This document shows positions 1 through 6,210 of a stretch of 18,464 nucleotides of DNA, in pieces. Within the stretch, counting starts at the first letter, position 1. Every line of letters starts with the position of its first letter. The translations under genes and the position numbers were made by a program. Source of the DNA: Halovivax sp. (GTDB lineage Archaea > Halobacteriota > Halobacteria > Halobacteriales > Natrialbaceae). The notes under the pieces are model-generated. The model did not search any database and was not told the origin of the DNA. It worked only from the letters and a program-made list of their open reading frames with translations. The stretch is taken from assembly GCA_007135505.1 (NCBI GenBank), contig SLIS01000206.1, forward strand, positions 1 to 18,464. The letters run 5' to 3'.

Positions 1-249
1 CGGTTCGACGCCGCCGACGGGAATGCCGAGGTTGCACCGGCCAACGGCGTGACGCCACTCCTCGATCACGACGACGGATTCCGCCGGCGTGAACGCAAGA
101 ATGCCGACGCTCGGTGGTTCGGAGAGGTAATCGAAGTCCGTCTCCGTGCCGTCGGGTAGCCGTACCGTCTCGGTTATCACGTCGAATCCCGGACAGGAGT
201 ACGTGACCGATTGCTCACGCGTCTCCCACGCGAGTGTGGAGTCCTCCAT
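1..249 (-). CDS. Nudix hydrolase, ADP-ribose pyrophosphatase-like (N-terminal part)
   Basis: The frame is open from an ATG at 249 down to base 1, giving 83 residues, and continues beyond the window. The segment at residues 58-83 contains VVVIEEWRHAVGR followed by a GIPVGGVEP stretch. This resembles the region just before the Nudix box in ADP-ribose/NDP-sugar pyrophosphatases, which carry an R/EQ-R-A-V-G...ELPAGGVEPGE pattern. The Nudix box itself (GX5EX7REUXEEXGU) would lie outside the window, so the catalytic residues cannot be checked. Family members hydrolyse nucleoside-diphosphate-linked compounds such as ADP-ribose in the cytoplasm. An AT-rich element at 272-279 lies about 27 nt upstream of the ATG, which suggests a leaderless transcript. 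The exact substrate is unknown. Confidence 0.7.
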   Translation of the reverse strand, partial: MEDSTLAWETREQSVTYSCPGFDVITETVRLPDGTETDFDYLSEPPSVGILAFTPAESVVVIEEWRHAVGRCNLGIPVGGVEP

Positions 250-271
250 ACCCCCTGATTCGAGCGGGGAG

Positions 272-279
272 CGAAAAGG
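272..279 (-). promoter_or_regulatory. Putative TATA box of the Nudix gene
   Basis: The minus strand reads CCTTTTCG, centred about 27 nt upstream of the ATG at 249. This spacing would place the transcription start at or next to the start codon. The call rests on position and composition only. Confidence 0.4.
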
Positions 280-440
280 GGCCCGACTCCGGCCCCGGGA
301 TCGGTGAGTCGAGATCACGCTATCCGCTGGCGAACGACGGCGAACGTGTCGGTATGTGGATCGCAGACGGGAGTTTCGGCCCGCCATACAGCGTGTTTGG
401 ACGTACTAGTTATTCGTACATGTCCCATAACAAAGACACA

Positions 441-452
441 GATTCGTGAATC
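441..452. promoter_or_regulatory. Dyad symmetry in the padR-like leader
   Basis: GATTC-GT-GAATC is a perfect 5-bp inverted repeat with a 2-nt centre. It lies 19 nt before the start codon of the PadR-like gene and about 10 nt downstream of an AT-rich stretch at 424-431 (CCATAACA) that could be its TATA box. PadR proteins often repress their own genes through short dyads, so autoregulation is a reasonable inference. It is not shown here. Confidence 0.3.
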
Positions 453-471
453 GTCAGTTTCGGAGGGTCAC

Positions 472-747
472 ATGGATCAGCTCACCGGCTTTCAACGCGA
501 CTTGCTGTACGTCATCACCGGGATGGATCGCCCGTCTGGCCAGGAAATTCTGGACGACATCAACGACTACATCGATCAGCCCGTCACACACGGGCGGCTC
601 TACCCAAACCTCGATGCCCTCGTCGAACAGGGGCTCGTGGAGAAGGGACAGCTCGATCGCCGGACGAATTACTACGCGCTGACGCCGAGCGGAAAACGCG
701 CGCTCGAAAATCGCCAGGAGTGGGTCGAGCGCTACGTCGAACAGTAG
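472..747 (+). CDS. PadR-family winged-helix transcriptional regulator
   Basis: A 91-residue protein with a single winged-helix domain. Residues 9-35 form the first helices. Residues 37-60 hold the recognition region with the PadR hallmark HGRLYPNLDALVEQGLVEK, and residues 61-75 hold the wing (DRRTNYYALTPSGKRAL). The long C-terminal dimerisation helices of full-length PadR are nearly absent, so this is the short form common in haloarchaea. I chose the ATG at 472 because GGAGG (462-466) lies 5 nt upstream and the protein then begins exactly with the domain. The longer in-frame extension from 304 has no domain character. The gene precedes pyrG in the same direction but is separated by 345 nt, so co-transcription is unlikely. 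Ligand and targets are unknown. Confidence 0.8.
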   Translation: MDQLTGFQRDLLYVITGMDRPSGQEILDDINDYIDQPVTHGRLYPNLDALVEQGLVEKGQLDRRTNYYALTPSGKRALENRQEWVERYVEQ

Positions 748-1092
748 CGCCCCTCCTCCCTGAACTATCCGGCTGGATGGACGTCCCGTAGTCCGGTGAC
801 CGCGCAGCGACCGGTGAGGCTTCCCAACCGGTGGGCGAATCCGGTGACTGGGATGGGCCGTAGGCACCAGCGCCAGTGTGGCAAGCCGGCACTGGACCAG
901 TCCCACAACGGACACTGGATCGTCCCCCGCAAGCGCTCGGTCGGTCACCGAGGTCTTCGTGTAGCGATTCGGCCGCGAGAAACCGCAAGATCGACGGGAT
1001 TGACCGGGTCGGTACGGATAGACGACCGCCACTGGCTGGCACGCTCGAATCGGTCCCGAAATCGTTTTCACTCGGACCCGCGCAGAGTCGGT
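748..1092. other. Spacer upstream of pyrG, no gene seen
   Basis: These 345 bases contain no convincing gene on either strand. They hold four CCGGTGA/G heptamers at 793, 811, 828 and 841 and a potential hairpin with arms CCAGTG (873-878) and CACTGG (890-895). The pyrG promoter lies at the right-hand end. The open frame running through the spacer into pyrG lacks any domain and is read as non-coding. Confidence 0.5.
1061..1070 (+). promoter_or_regulatory. Putative TATA box of the pyrG operon
   Basis: ATCGTTTTCA is the only T-rich stretch near the gene and is centred about 27 nt before the ATG at 1093. There is no Shine-Dalgarno sequence. This is the usual geometry of a leaderless haloarchaeal transcript and also supports the chosen start. 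Confidence 0.5.
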
Positions 1093-2787
1093 ATGCCGAC
1101 GGAATCGGAGACCGATTACGACCCCACACTGGGGAGGAAGTTCATTTTCGTCACCGGCGGCGTGATGTCGGGACTCGGAAAGGGTATCACGGCCGCGAGC
1201 ACGGGCCGGTTGCTCAAGAACGCCGGGTTCGACGTGACGGCGGTGAAGATCGACCCGTACCTGAACGTCGACGCGGGGACGATGAATCCCTTCCAGCACG
1301 GCGAGGTGTACGTACTCAAAGACGGCGGTGAGGTGGACCTAGACCTGGGGAACTACGAGCGGTTCCTCGGAATCGACATGACGTCCGATCATAACGTCAC
1401 GACGGGCAAGACCTACCAGCACGTCATCGAGAAGGAGCGGGCGGGCGATTACCTCGGAAAGACCGTCCAGATCATCCCGCACATCACGGACGACATCAAG
1501 CGTCGCATCCGCGAGGCCGCAGAGGGAAGCGACGTCTGTATCGTCGAGGTCGGCGGCACGGTCGGCGACATCGAGGGGATGCCCTACCTCGAATCGCTCC
1601 GTCAGTTCGCCCACGAGGAGCCCGACGAGAACGTGCTATTCACCCACGTCACGCTCGTCCCGTACTCGAAGAACGGCGAGCAAAAGACGAAGCCGACCCA
1701 GCACTCGGTGAAGGAGGTCCGGTCGATCGGTCTCCAGCCCGACATCATCGTCGGGCGCAGTACCGACGAGCTCGAGCCGGCGACCAAGGAGAAGATCGCC
1801 CTGTTCTGTGACATCCCGACCGAGGCAGTCTTCTCGAATCCCGACGTCGACGACGTCTATCACGTCCCGCTCGCCGTCGAGGAGGAGGGGCTCGACCAGT
1901 ACGTCCTCGAACGGCTCGGCCTCGACGACGAGGCGGTCCCGCCGGGCGAGCGAGACAGCGAGTGGCGCGACGTCGTCACGAGCGAAAAGACCGGGACGGT
2001 CGAAATCGCACTCGTCGGCAAGTACGACCTGGAGGACGCATACATGTCGATCCACGAGTCGCTCAAGCACGCCGGCTTCGAACTCGGCGTCGATATCGAG
2101 ACCCGCTGGGTCGACGCCGACGAGATGGCCGATCGCCACGTCGAACGACTCGAGGGGGCCGACGGCATCATCGTCCCGGGCGGGTTCGGAATGCGCGGGA
2201 CCGAAGGCAAGATCGATGCCGTCAGGTACGCCCGGGAGCACGACGTGCCGTTCCTGGGTCTCTGTCTGGGCTTCCAGATGGCGGTCGTCGAGTACGCTCG
2301 GAACGTCCTCGGGTTCGAGGACGCTCACTCCGCGGAGATGGAGCCGGAGACGCCACACCCGGTCATCGATATCCTCCCCGAGCAGTACGAAGTCGAGAAC
2401 ATGGGCGGGACGATGCGTCTCGGCGAGCACACGACCGTAATCGAACCGGAGACGCTCGCCTACGAACTGTACGACGACACGTCCTGTACGGAACGACACC
2501 GTCACCGTTACGAAGTCAACCCCGAGTACTTCGAGGCCTTCGCGGACGAGCCGCTCGTCTTCTCGGGCACCGCGGGCAACCGGATGGAGATCCTCGAGCT
2601 GGAGGGACACTCGTTCTTCCTCGGGACGCAGTTCCACCCCGAGTACAGCTCCCGACCGGACGAACCGAGTCCGCCGTTCGTCGGCTTCGTCGAGGCCGTC
2701 CTCGAGGAATCCGGCGTCGACCAATCCGCACAGGGGTCGGACGATACCGACCGCGAAACCGCCCCGGACACGGAGGTGAGCGTCTGA
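1093..2787 (+). CDS. pyrG: CTP synthase (glutamine-hydrolysing)
   Basis: Catalyses ATP-dependent amination of UTP to CTP with ammonia from glutamine, the last step of pyrimidine nucleotide synthesis, in the cytoplasm. The 564 residues match family length apart from a short acidic C-terminal tail. The N-terminal synthetase domain carries the P-loop region [11 protein letters not shown] (21-31), the [13 protein letters not shown] and [14 protein letters not shown] segments, and GGTVGDIE near residue 155. The C-terminal class I glutamine amidotransferase domain holds PGGFGMRG, the nucleophile elbow GLCLGFQ with Cys391, and FHPE with His515 and Glu517, so the catalytic triad is complete. I chose ATG 1093 because it directly precedes family-like sequence and fits the promoter at 1061-1070. 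The in-frame region back to 796 is non-coding in character. The stop overlaps the guaA start by one base. Confidence 0.97.
   Translation: MPTESETDYDPTLGRKFIFVTGGVMSGLGKGITAASTGRLLKNAGFDVTAVKIDPYLNVDAGTMNPFQHGEVYVLKDGGEVDLDLGNYERFLGIDMTSDHNVTTGKTYQHVIEKERAGDYLGKTVQIIPHITDDIKRRIREAAEGSDVCIVEVGGTVGDIEGMPYLESLRQFAHEEPDENVLFTHVTLVPYSKNGEQKTKPTQHSVKEVRSIGLQPDIIVGRSTDELEPATKEKIALFCDIPTEAVFSNPDVDDVYHVPLAVEEEGLDQYVLERLGLDDEAVPPGERDSEWRDVVTSEKTGTVEIALVGKYDLEDAYMSIHESLKHAGFELGVDIETRWVDADEMADRHVERLEGADGIIVPGGFGMRGTEGKIDAVRYAREHDVPFLGLCLGFQMAVVEYARNVLGFEDAHSAEMEPETPHPVIDILPEQYEVENMGGTMRLGEHTTVIEPETLAYELYDDTSCTERHRHRYEVNPEYFEAFADEPLVFSGTAGNRMEILELEGHSFFLGTQFHPEYSSRPDEPSPPFVGFVEAVLEESGVDQSAQGSDDTDRETAPDTEVSV
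2772..2779 (+). promoter_or_regulatory. Strong Shine-Dalgarno site before guaA
   Basis: GGAGGTGA, a perfect match to the 3' end of archaeal 16S rRNA, lies inside the last codons of pyrG, 7 nt before the guaA ATG. Together with the TGATG stop-start overlap it indicates reinitiation or coupled translation on a shared mRNA. Confidence 0.7.
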
Positions 2788-3704
2788 TGGTCGACGTCGA
2801 GACGTTCGTCCCGGAAGCGGTCGAGGAGATCGCCGACGAGGTGGGCGACGCGAACGCCGTCATCGGCCTCTCCGGCGGCGTCGACTCGTCGGTCTCGGCG
2901 GCGCTCGCTTACGAGGCGATCGGCGAGCAGCTCACGCCAGTCTACGTCGACACCGGCCTGATGCGCAAGGGCGAAACCGAGCAGATCCGTGAGACGTTCG
3001 ACTACATGGACTCGCTCCGGCTCGTCGACGCGCAGGATCGCTTCCTCGAGGCGCTCTCCGGCGTCACCGATCCCGAGGAGAAGCGATCGGTCATCGGCGA
3101 GGAGTTCATCCGCGAGTTCGAACGCGAGGCGGTCGATGCCAACGCGGACTACCTCGTCCAGGGAACGATCTATCCCGACCGGATCGAGTCGGAAGGCGGG
3201 ATCAAGTCCCATCACAACGTCGGCGGGCTCCCCGAGGTCGTCGACTTCGACGGCATCGTCGAGCCGGTTCGTGACCTCTACAAGGACGAGGTTCGCGAGG
3301 TCGCCCGGCACCTCGGGCTGGAGGAGATCGTCGCCGAACGGATGCCGTTTCCCGGGCCGGGACTCGCCGTCCGGGTCGTCGGCGAGGTGACCGAGGAGAA
3401 ACTCGAAGTCGCACGCGAGGCCTGTCACGTCGTCGAAGACGAACTCGAAGCGTACGATCCCTGGCAGGCACTGGCAGCCGTCATCGGCAAGGCGACCGGT
3501 GTCAAAGGCGACAATCGGGTCCACGGCTGGGTCGTCTCCGTGCGATCGGTCGACTCCCGCGACGGGATGACCGCCCGGGCCCAGGAGATCGACTGGGAGA
3601 CGTTGCAACGCATTCAGTCCCGAATCACCGGGGCGAACGAGAACGTCGCGCGGGTCGTCTACGACGTTACACACAAACCGCCCGCGACCATCGAGTACGA
3701 ATGA
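2787..3704 (+). CDS. guaA: GMP synthase subunit B (ATP-pyrophosphatase)
   Basis: Activates XMP with ATP and aminates it to GMP, receiving ammonia from a separate glutaminase subunit. The 305 residues contain the N-type PPi-loop LSGGVDSS (28-35), the GTIYPD and SHHNVGG segments (126-147), [14 protein letters not shown] (188-201), and the conserved C-terminus ending [10 protein letters not shown]. The N-terminal class I glutaminase domain of bacterial GuaA is absent, which is normal for archaea, where it is a separate gene. That gene is not in this window. The ATG at 2787 overlaps the pyrG stop by one base and has a strong Shine-Dalgarno at 2772-2779. The last four bases overlap the next gene. 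The arrangement links CTP and GMP synthesis in one transcript. Confidence 0.96.
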   Translation: MVDVETFVPEAVEEIADEVGDANAVIGLSGGVDSSVSAALAYEAIGEQLTPVYVDTGLMRKGETEQIRETFDYMDSLRLVDAQDRFLEALSGVTDPEEKRSVIGEEFIREFEREAVDANADYLVQGTIYPDRIESEGGIKSHHNVGGLPEVVDFDGIVEPVRDLYKDEVREVARHLGLEEIVAERMPFPGPGLAVRVVGEVTEEKLEVAREACHVVEDELEAYDPWQALAAVIGKATGVKGDNRVHGWVVSVRSVDSRDGMTARAQEIDWETLQRIQSRITGANENVARVVYDVTHKPPATIEYE

Positions 3705-4096
3705 CCGACCGAGATGACAGCACAGGGCGAGCGGACGACGTATCGGCCCGGACAGCCAACGCGCCGGCACGGACGGCGATCGTCTCCGGTCCGGACGAGA
3801 ACGCGATCGCGGACGCGCTCGATGGCGAAGGCGTCGACGTCACGCGGCTCGAGGACCATCCGACCCAGGAGGCACTGAAGACGGCGGGCATCGCGGACGT
3901 CGACCTGTACGTGTTCACGGACTTCGTCGACGCCACGTCGGTCCCGATCGTCCGGGACCTCACGGACGACGTCCGCATCGTGGCGTACGCGAGCGGCTCC
4001 GTCCCGGAGTTCGTCCGCGGTCAGCTCGACCTCGCCATCGATCCGCGAGTCATGGACGCTCGCATCGTCTCCGAGGAACTCGCTGGAACGGCCTAA
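3701..4096 (+). CDS. Small conserved-looking protein of unknown function in the pyrG-guaA operon
   Basis: A 131-residue acidic protein translated from an ATGA overlap of 4 nt with guaA, so it is almost certainly co-expressed. Residues 1-23 look disordered. Residues 24-129 form an alternating beta/alpha pattern: RTAIVSG (24-30), a helix ending GEGVDVTRL (42-50), VDLYVFTD (67-74), a helix, RIVAYASGS (92-100) and a C-terminal helix. This suggests a small Rossmann-like or flavodoxin-like fold. No catalytic motif is visible and there is no signal peptide or membrane segment. From memory, small proteins of this type occur beside pyrG/guaA in other haloarchaea and carry only a DUF name, sometimes misannotated as CTP synthetase. 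I cannot verify that here. A regulatory or scaffolding role in nucleotide synthesis is inference from position only. Confidence 0.8.
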   Translation: MTDRDDSTGRADDVSARTANAPARTAIVSGPDENAIADALDGEGVDVTRLEDHPTQEALKTAGIADVDLYVFTDFVDATSVPIVRDLTDDVRIVAYASGSVPEFVRGQLDLAIDPRVMDARIVSEELAGTA

Positions 4097-4197
4097 GAGA
4101 AGCCACGGCGCGTTTTCTGCGGAGAGATGCCCGTCACACCGGACACCGCTTTGCTATCGAGCACTACCGCGGTACGGACTACGTCGGCATCGATTCG

Positions 4198-4356
4198 GTG
4201 AACAACCGTAATTTCACGATGGATTCGTTCGGACCACGACCGGGGGACGAACCTCCTATCATTCGTGTTCAGTTCGACACCGACACCAGTTCGATTACCG
4301 TTCGTGATAGTATTTCACCATATCGCAGTAGAGAGTGTCGCCTGCTGTCGATTTAA
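4198..4356 (+). pseudogene. Possible gene remnant or unannotated small ORF
   Basis: From a GTG at 4198 to TAA at 4354-4356 there are 52 codons. The same frame stays open upstream to at least 4099 but has no ATG, GTG or TTG there after the previous gene. The translation contains residue strings that look like real protein, such as NFTMDSFGPRPGDEPPIIRV and QFDTDTSSITVRDSI, with a strand-turn-strand rhythm. There is no Shine-Dalgarno and no TATA-like element at the right distance, so if it was once a gene its 5' end is missing. I do not recognise the family. It could also be chance coding character in a spacer. Confidence 0.25.
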
Positions 4357-4367
4357 CCCAGTTAAAT
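4351..4367. repeat. AT-rich perfect palindrome
   Basis: ATTTAAC-CCA-GTTAAAT is a perfect 7-bp inverted repeat around a 3-nt centre. It stands out in a GC-rich genome and overlaps the stop codon of the possible remnant at 4198-4356. It could be a protein-binding site or part of a transcription end. The sequence does not decide between them. Confidence 0.55.
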
Positions 4368-4640
4368 GCGGTTCAATTCGGATTGATCGTCCGGTAATTG
4401 GTCTGGACGGTCGTGGGAGTTGAAGTCCGATCCAGCCCACTCGACTGATGGAGGTACACGGGGCAGCACAACGTCAACGGTCGAATCCCGTGGCTTCCAG
4501 CATCCCACCACAGCACCCGTCAGGTGTGCCACATCCGCGTGCGATCGGGTCTAGCACCTCCCGATCACACGTGTTCTTCGAGCGCCACTCCGTTAGCGAT
4601 GCCCCTGTATCGAGGAGTCGGTCGCTCAGAAACGCCGGTT

Positions 4641-4773
4641 TCAGTCCGACTGCCAGTCACCGTCCGCTGCGAGCGTCCGCAGAACGGGAATCTCGTCGAG
4701 GCGGTCCGTCGGCAGTCGGTCCCAGTCGATCCCTGCCGGCTGTTCACGCGCGCCCGTCTCGATCGTCCGCCGG
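4641..4773 (-). pseudogene. Out-of-frame 3' end of the cyclo-ligase gene
   Basis: Read on the minus strand in the alternative frame, this stretch encodes TIETGAREQPAGIDWDRL followed by a segment ending EIPVLRTLAADGDWQSD and TGA at 4641-4643. This looks like a native cyclo-ligase C-terminus. Restoring two bases (GA or AG) near 4772 would join it to the upstream frame as LVTPERTIETG, the expected family sequence. The segment therefore appears to have been cut off by a 2-nt deletion or a sequencing error. Confidence 0.7.
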
Positions 4774-5400
4774 GGTGACGAGTACGTCGAGTCGGACGTC
4801 GTGATCGGCGGCGTCGACGGCCTCGACGAGCTGTCGCTCGTGGATCGTCGTTACGACGGTCGTCGTCTCGTCGACCCGACCGTACTCCGCCAGGATCGCC
4901 CACTCGAGGTCGCTGTAGCCCTCTCCCTTCCCGATCCTGGCGCCGTCCGTCGAGACGGCGACGCTTCCCGTGACGATCAGGTCGACATCGGGAAGATCCG
5001 CCGGTTTGCGTGGCGTGCCGTACTCCGAAATCCCGGAGACCGTCGTCGCCGCGTCGTAATCGGCTATTTCTTCCGGATCGAGCTCCAGAAAGCATTGCTT
5101 CTCGCGAAGGCGGGGAACGGCCACGAAGAGGCGCTTACCGTCGCGTAGGGCCTGCCTACGGACGGGGAGTTGCGGAGCGTCGGGATTCGCCTTGATCGTC
5201 TCGGCCTCCCGCCAGACTGGCAGGTCGGCGAGTCGGTCCGCCGCGTCGGCCGCGCCGGCGACGTTCGGAATGCGACCGTGGGGCGGGAACGGAAACCTGG
5301 CGACGCCTGCGTCCTCGAGGTCGTCCCAGACGCGTTCCCGGAGCGCTCGCTTGCCAGTCACGGGCGTCGAATCGGCGTCACCGTCGGAGCCTGTCGGCAT
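4744..5400 (-). CDS. 5-formyltetrahydrofolate cyclo-ligase family protein, C-terminus frameshifted
   Basis: The family converts 5-formyltetrahydrofolate to 5,10-methenyltetrahydrofolate using ATP; archaeal members may act on related folates. The 218-residue frame shows the family's basic/aromatic N-terminus (KRALRERVWDDLEDAG, from residue 17), a PFPPHGRIPN segment near residue 37, and the loop IGKGEGYSDLEWAIL, equivalent to the GxGxGYYD motif of cyclo-ligases. The frame ends abruptly after LVTPADDRDGRA, while the normal C-terminus continues in another frame to 4641. The core domain is intact, so residual function is possible. The ATG at 5400 has an AT-rich element (GGATTTACG, plus strand, 5422-5430) 26 nt upstream, which fits a leaderless start. 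The gene lies 66 nt after the MoaB-like gene in the same direction but appears to have its own promoter. Confidence 0.8.
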   Translation of the reverse strand: MPTGSDGDADSTPVTGKRALRERVWDDLEDAGVARFPFPPHGRIPNVAGAADAADRLADLPVWREAETIKANPDAPQLPVRRQALRDGKRLFVAVPRLREKQCFLELDPEEIADYDAATTVSGISEYGTPRKPADLPDVDLIVTGSVAVSTDGARIGKGEGYSDLEWAILAEYGRVDETTTVVTTIHERQLVEAVDAADHDVRLDVLVTPADDRDGRA

Positions 5401-5421
5401 GCACTGGGTGTTACGCCGGCG

Positions 5422-5430
5422 GGATTTACG
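5422..5430 (-). promoter_or_regulatory. Putative TATA box of the cyclo-ligase gene
   Basis: CGTAAATCC on the minus strand is centred 26 nt upstream of the ATG at 5400. It sits in the 66-nt gap after the MoaB-like gene, which suggests an independent leaderless promoter. Confidence 0.45.
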
Positions 5431-5466
5431 TGTTGGCTGTTGGCCGTCAGTTCGCCTGGTCCCCCA

Positions 5467-6099
5467 TTACGAATCGTTCCCGTCGTCATCGTCTCCGTTC
5501 GGGTTCGCGAGTCCGACGAGGTGTCGCAACTGTGGACTGATTATTTGGTCCATCGCCAGTCGCGTCGCGTTCGCGTTCCCGGGGAGACAGAACACAGGCG
5601 TCTCCTGGATGACGCCGGCCAACGGTCGAGCGGCGACCACGTGTGTCCCGATGTCCTCGCAGGCGTACATCGTGAAGATCGTCTCGAAGGCCGGGAGTTC
5701 GTCGTCCAGCAGCGGACGAACGGCGCCGATCGTCACGTCGTTCGGCTCAATACTCGTTCCACCAGTGGTGATCAGGGCGTCGACGTCGGCACGGTCGACG
5801 AGACGGGAGACCGTCGCCTGGACGGTGTCGTGGTTTTTGCCGACGCGTTCGCGAATGACAACCGAGTGACCGGCAGACTCGATCGCCCCGGCGGCTTCGG
5901 CCAGCGGTCCGTCCTCCTCGAGGGACCGGCGCTCGGAGATGGAGAGCAGGGCGACCCCGAGCGGTGGGCCGCCGTCGGCCGCTCGCTCCGCATGGTCGTC
6001 CCGCTCGGCGGTGGCCGACGAATCGGTGACTGACGCGTCCGCAACGGCGGCCGCTCGTTCCGGGGACACGTCGCAGTCCGACGGCGAGTCGGTGGGCAT
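5467..6099 (-). CDS. moaB: MoaB/MogA-family molybdenum cofactor protein
   Basis: Members bind molybdopterin and adenylylate it before metal insertion. The 210 residues begin with about 46 acidic, probably disordered residues. The MoCF-biosynthesis domain follows: GVALLSIS (48-55), the substrate loop TTGGTSIEPNDVT (111-123), and a conserved end with GVIQETPVFCLPGNANATRL (162-181) and LRHLVGLA (191-198). The loop has Ser and Asn where many MoaB/MogA proteins have Gly and Arg (TTGGTGxxxRDVT). I believe this variant is common in haloarchaea. ATG 6099 was chosen over the longer frame back to 6333 because upstream sequence lacks domain character and CCAAATG (6122-6128) lies 26 nt upstream. No other cofactor genes are nearby, so the pathway assignment rests on family alone. 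Confidence 0.85.
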   Translation of the reverse strand: MPTDSPSDCDVSPERAAAVADASVTDSSATAERDDHAERAADGGPPLGVALLSISERRSLEEDGPLAEAAGAIESAGHSVVIRERVGKNHDTVQATVSRLVDRADVDALITTGGTSIEPNDVTIGAVRPLLDDELPAFETIFTMYACEDIGTHVVAARPLAGVIQETPVFCLPGNANATRLAMDQIISPQLRHLVGLANPNGDDDDGNDS

Positions 6100-6121
6100 A
6101 CCGGCGGTACGAACGCGACCG

Positions 6122-6128
6122 CCAAATG
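6122..6128 (-). promoter_or_regulatory. Putative TATA box of the MoaB-like gene
   Basis: CATTTGG on the minus strand is centred 26 nt upstream of the ATG at 6099. It shares a 111-nt divergent intergenic region with the dehydrogenase promoter. Confidence 0.35.
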
Positions 6129-6180
6129 TGTTGACCAGTCGGTCTGTTGCGCCGCAGTCGATTCGCCGCGATGTGCCAAT

Positions 6181-6187
6181 CGTTATG
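6181..6187 (+). promoter_or_regulatory. Putative TATA box of the dehydrogenase gene
   Basis: CGTTATG is centred 27 nt upstream of the ATG at 6211, with no Shine-Dalgarno between. This is consistent with a leaderless transcript. Confidence 0.35.
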
Positions 6188-6210
6188 TCCGCCCTGCCCA
6201 AGCCGCACAC

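Larger units (their letters stand above)
4097..4640. other. Long AT-richer spacer between convergent genes
   Basis: These 544 bases lie between the operon ending at 4096 and the convergent cyclo-ligase gene, so no promoter is expected. Base composition is visibly less GC-rich than the neighbours, particularly at 4190-4400. The spacer holds an open frame with coding-like codons (4099-4356), the palindrome at 4351-4367 and a T-run at 4113-4116 that could end the operon transcript. The part from 4370 to 4640 shows nothing I can assign. Confidence 0.5.

Noticed and set aside
796..1092. Upstream in-frame extension of pyrG by 99 codons
   Set aside because: The sequence is Arg-rich with no CTP synthase similarity, it crosses the TATA-like element at 1061-1070, and family proteins begin near the chosen ATG 1093.
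454..1299. Long minus-strand frame over the padR-pyrG region
   Set aside because: It is an antisense shadow typical of GC-rich DNA, covering parts of two plus-strand genes with no recognisable domain.
1962..2786. Upstream extension of the guaA frame inside pyrG
   Set aside because: It is the shifted frame of pyrG, Arg-rich and without domain content. The ATG at 2787 has a perfect Shine-Dalgarno and begins exactly with the ATP-pyrophosphatase domain.
2508..3770. 420-codon minus-strand frame antisense to guaA
   Set aside because: Its Leu/Asp/Arg-rich composition mirrors the guaA codons on the other strand, and guaA is unambiguous.
4448..4498. tRNA-like pieces: TGGAGGT...GCTTCCA pairing and a GGTCGAATCCCGT T-arm-like string
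   Set aside because: The span is only 51 nt, the T-stem lacks two bases, and no D-arm or anticodon arm can be drawn. At most this is a decayed fragment, and chance is as likely.
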